64,000 nt of DNA from Ceratodon purpureus (taxonomy: Eukaryota; Streptophyta; Bryopsida; Pseudoditrichales; Ditrichaceae): the NCBI GenBank assembly GCA_014871385.1, contig CM026429.1:16782751-16846750 (forward strand). The letters are read 5' to 3'. The notes beneath the pieces are model-generated. The model was given only the letters and a program-made list of their open reading frames with translations. It was not told the origin of the DNA and did not search any database. The position numbers and the translations under genes were made by a program. Shown here piece after piece: positions 60,801 through 64,000 of this stretch (positions within the stretch are counted from its first letter, which is position 1; each line of letters opens with the position of its first letter).

Positions 60801-61764
60801 AAGAGTACAAGTACATATTAATTGTGAATCTATTTCTGTTTTGGTGTGCGTTAGCCTGGTTGATGAGTCTGATTTGTGTTTCCCGTCGTGGATGAGAGTG
60901 AGAAAGATGTACTAACCACGAGGTAGTGATGGTGGTGTGCAGTGAGCAGGCGGTACATCTGGATGTACGCTTCCATTCAATTTGGCCTCGTCTGCTTATT
61001 TGGATACGTGTTCTTCTATAAGGTACTGGACTATTTCATAATTTAAACTCAATTGAAACAAATCGTGATTGGTCTTATTCCTCGTGTGCGATCTTATCTT
61101 TACAGTTTGTCTTCTGCCAATCATACAGCACTGATTAGGAAGACGATGACTTTCTCTGCCATATCAGATCCATAATTTATGTAGCTCTATTTATTCCATG
61201 TACTTATTTGTTCCTGCATTGTCTCAATCATGATGTTATGTATAGGTAGTTAATTTCGAAATCTGAATAAGCGCAGATGCAGTGAAGTATGCACGATTTT
61301 ATATTTTTATTTGGCATTTGAATGAAGTGGTAATTACCACGAGATCAGAATGCCTGCATCAATACTTATTTCTGCGAACAACCTGCTCATTTTGTTGTCC
61401 TGTTTAAAATTCTCATATGCAGACTCAGCTGGAGGCCGTGTTAGCAGTACTACTTGCAGCATTTTCGGGCTTCGGAATGGCCATGACCAGCAACGCACTG
61501 ATTCTGGAGTACATGCACTGGAAGCAATACACTGCTCGAAGGGCCCAGTCAGCTGCTGCGAGCACTGTGGATGTAGAAGTCTCGTTTCGAGAAGGAGTGA
61601 GTGGCGAACTGGCAGCTAATAATTCCCAGTGGTCCCGAGAGTTGGCTACTTCGCAAGCAACATCACGTGATCTAGAAACTGGAAGTGAATCTGCCACTGC
61701 AAGGGGCAGCCCCAGCGCCCGGAGTCAAGCAGCCTCGGAGAGCCACTCCATGCACTGTTCGTGA
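57881..61764 (+). CDS. membrane-bound RING-CH (RINGv) E3 ubiquitin ligase, eight exons
   Basis: Exons 57881-57967, 58493-58876, 59243-59450, 59748-60048, 60313-60391, 60581-60671, 60943-61022 and 61423-61764 join in phase to 523 residues. The exon 1 donor (GAG|GTTCGA) is weak; an alternative at about 58003 also keeps phase. Residues 246-294 form a C4HC3 RING-CH: CRIC, ECRC, H275-C278, then CEVC. Hydrophobic spans follow (IPVMAIINMMAYFCFIEQLL, AISIPFSVIIGLLASVTTIA, YASIQFGLVCLFGYVFFY, LAVLLAAFSGFGMAMTSNAL), giving about four membrane helices, then a Ser-rich tail. The N-terminal half is Ser/Pro-rich and low-complexity. The order matches plant RING/FYVE/PHD-annotated RING-CH proteins. These transfer ubiquitin at membranes; the substrate is unknown. 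Confidence 0.93.
58285..58311. promoter_or_regulatory. perfect inverted telobox pair in intron 1
   Basis: TTAGGGTTTA at 58285-58294 and TAAACCCTAA at 58302-58311 are exact reverse complements separated by 7 bases. It lies about 400 bases after the start codon. Teloboxes near plant gene starts bind TRB-type factors; use here is inference. Confidence 0.5.
59655..59720. repeat. short tandem repeat in RING-CH intron 3
   Basis: TTAGTTTGTTTTCCTTGTTTT recurs with a period of about 24-25 bases, nearly three copies, just before the exon 4 acceptor. It also forms the pyrimidine-rich tract of that intron. Confidence 0.65.
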
Positions 61765-62497
61765 CGAAGTCCTGCTGAGCATGGCGGCTTCCTGTCATTT
61801 GCCAAGCAATCAGCACATGGAAGGTTAGACCTATCATTTTCGTACTCTTCATTAGATTATGATCCCCTCCTTTGATCATGTCTTATACGAGGCCCTAATA
61901 ATTCGACACGCTTCGTAGCTGGATTTATTGATGGGATCTCTCTTCTTCATCCTCCAAGCCTGATCTGCGGTAGCACCTGTTTCTTGACTCCTTTACACTC
62001 ACTTGATACCATAGCTGCTGCTGCCAGACCGCATTTTTTAGTGCGGGCTGATCAGCTTAATGCTTCTCAGAGCTTCTCAACATTTGTATTGTACGGCATG
62101 AAAGCCTGGCTAGGCCTGTTTGAAGGGTGCCTCTTCGTAGGTAGACATTGTTACTATAGAATATACAACGCAATTATTTATTATTTAGTTCGGTTCAACA
62201 TTGACCATTATATTTACTGCTGCGATATGTGGCCCAACATGATTTTTAGAAGTGGCTTGCGTCACTGGGTACCTAGCAGGTACGCATCATTGGGAATAAC
62301 ACGATTTCTAAAAGAAAATTTACTGCAATTGTATTTCAAACTTCAGGGTTCAACTTGAGTCATTTTGCGTTGCTTCCAGTGCATGTCTCATTAGTCTGTG
62401 TAAGGATGCGTCTCCTTGCGACACTCTTCCCTTCATGTTGATGGTGATGGTGGGTGTCCTTCATGTTCAGGTTTGGAATCCATTCCATAACATTTCA
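61765..62497 (+). other. 3' flank of the RING-CH gene
   Basis: Likely 3' untranslated and downstream sequence. The 124-codon frame at 61984-62358 has no recognised motif. Confidence 0.35.
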
Positions 62498-64000
62498 TTA
62501 ACCCTTTGGAGCCCAGAGGACCAGAATGTGGTTGTTTTACTCAGATTATTCAGAATATCTCCAAAACTAGATCAAATTAGCCTTTGTCATACACCATTTT
62601 AGAGTTTTGTCACAATGATATGTTGAGGATGCAATTATCTAATTTGATGATTGGAAATTCTCAAGGCCTCCAAATTCGGCTATTTATTGTAGAATGATCT
62701 AATCACTACACAAAGGGAAGGAAGGAATTCAAAATATGTAAGGAAAAATGATTGGACCACATGCGAAATTAATGTAGTATTATAGAGATTCCTTCCATTC
62801 ATGACTTGTATAGGATTAGTATATATGGCCATTTTTTGGATCAAATGATGGTGGCTTAATCCCTAAAACTTCTTTTCAATCCAATTTGGGTTTTTGAGTT
62901 AAATGAGATAATAAAAAGTAATATTTTGGTGTTCAAATTGTTGAGGATGAGATTTTACTGCAAACTAACTGTGTGATTTTTGGGGTGAATTTACTATTTT
63001 TTGGGAATTTTTATTTGACAAATTCATTTTCTCTTCTAATTTGGAGAACATAAAACTTTTCATTTTAAAGATTTTTAAAAGATTTCTTATTTTATTTTAA
63101 TGTATTCTTAACCAAATTCTTACTCAAATTACAAAGTTATCCAAACTGTTTTAGTATATATGAGTTTTACAAGGATAGGCTTAAAAATTTGACAAAAAGG
63201 TTCCACAGTTGCTGAAAATCAAATTCAACTCACTTTGATCTTTAAGATCATACAAATGAAAAAAAATCAACTCTCTTATTTTGATATATGAGTAGTATGT
63301 TAAATCAGTTTTAAAATTTTATGGCTAAATTTACTAATAAATGCTTTGATTTAGATATATCAAAGCTAAACTAGAAAATAGTTGGTTTTGGCAATTTTTG
63401 CTCCAAAAACACCAATGAACTTTAGAGGTTATGAAAGTACAATGTCTCATGTATAAGGTGTACATGATAGTATGAAAATAGATGCAACTTACAATCCTTT
63501 AATACTTCAATATAAAATTTTGCCAATGACTAAATAAATAGATTAGATGATTTTAGAGTTGGTACAATTAATGATACAAATCATTATGTTTCATAAAATT
63601 TTATAAAGTAGAAAATGATCAATTACTTGTAAAAATAACTTTACATGTTCAAAAATATTCTATTTAGGATTAAATGGTTATCATGTAAATATAGTCATTA
63701 TGTATAGGTAGATGCATACTTAAATTAAAGAAATGCATGATAAACATACATTCTCTGCAAGAATAGACCAAAACAATCAATCCGATACACTGAGCATTCT
63801 TCACGTGACCTCTACAATCATCAACAAAATTCTCTATCAAACTTATTGCCAAGCTCAAATCAAAATGGTTTTAAAATGTATTTTATGGGCAACAAAGCAC
63901 TATCACTCATTGAAGCATCCCCCAGATTTTGTGGGATTGGGAGCTGAAGAAGCTGTGCACAGTTTGTGAATGCATTCGTGCAGACGGCCATTTAAAAGCT
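62498..64000. mobile_element. possible second TTAA-start element, right end not in window
   Basis: TTAA at 62498 is followed by CCCTTTGGAGCCCAGAGG, a CCC-starting terminus like piggyBac ends. An abrupt change to AT-rich noncoding DNA follows and continues to the window edge. No matching inverted end was found before 64000, so this is a weak call. 62880-64000 otherwise holds no supportable gene. Confidence 0.25.

Noticed and set aside
1-64000. tRNA, rRNA and CRISPR arrays
   Set aside because: No cloverleaf-compatible sequence with a B-box such as GGTTCGAATCC, no rRNA segments and no regularly spaced repeat array were seen by eye. A covariance-model scan would be decisive.

Overview
The window is nuclear DNA of a land plant. 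Genes have GT-AG introns, sit as islands in AT-rich repeat-filled DNA, and include plant-specific families: LOLITA of the TPLATE/TSET complex, a DREB-type AP2 factor, a HOTHEAD-like GMC oxidoreductase, plant PEX11, a plant BRO1-like protein and a plant RING-CH protein. Long intergenic repeats, a DREB gene with an intron inside the AP2 domain, and convergent duplicated genes suggest a bryophyte, probably a moss such as Physcomitrium. That placement is inference and rests on no database search.

Layout, left to right. 1-1434 (minus): a small membrane-protein gene followed after 28 bases by a BRO1-like gene that runs off the left edge. 2.9-3.7 kb: a TTAA-flanked inverted-repeat element. 6.9-7.3 kb (minus): LOLITA, one exon. 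10.4-11.7 kb (plus): DREB/AP2 factor, two exons. 14.2 kb (plus): small cysteine-rich zinc-knuckle protein. 15.2-15.7 kb: a non-autonomous inverted-repeat element with an 8-bp target duplication. 18.5 kb (plus): small MGCNC acyl-anchor protein. 20.5-21.8 kb (plus): BTB/POZ protein. 22.3-25.2 kb (minus): secreted GMC oxidoreductase, six exons reconstructed in frame.

27.6-34 kb is a transposon graveyard: a Merlin/IS1016-type DDE transposase (minus), a hAT transposase (plus) and a DDE_1-like endonuclease (minus), all broken. 37.9-50.4 kb is a large inverted duplication. Two arms of about 3.35 kb each carry a complete seven-exon PEX11 gene, and the two genes encode the same 243-residue protein and converge. 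The 5.8-kb spacer holds a dead mariner-like element with inverted ends, and a smaller inverted-repeat insertion lies inside that element.

53.1-55.8 kb (plus) is NSE4, the kleisin of the SMC5/6 complex, in seven exons. 57.9-61.8 kb (plus) is a membrane RING-CH E3 ligase, in eight exons. Another TTAA-start element may begin at 62.5 kb. No operon-like pathway links these genes; they are ordinary plant housekeeping and regulatory genes. The unusual points are the closely packed small-ORF/BRO1 pair, the inverted PEX11 duplication with divergence concentrated in intron 1, the Merlin-type element in plant DNA, and the inverted-repeat element with a promoter-like core. All splice junctions were placed by eye from GT-AG sites, preserved phase and family resemblance.
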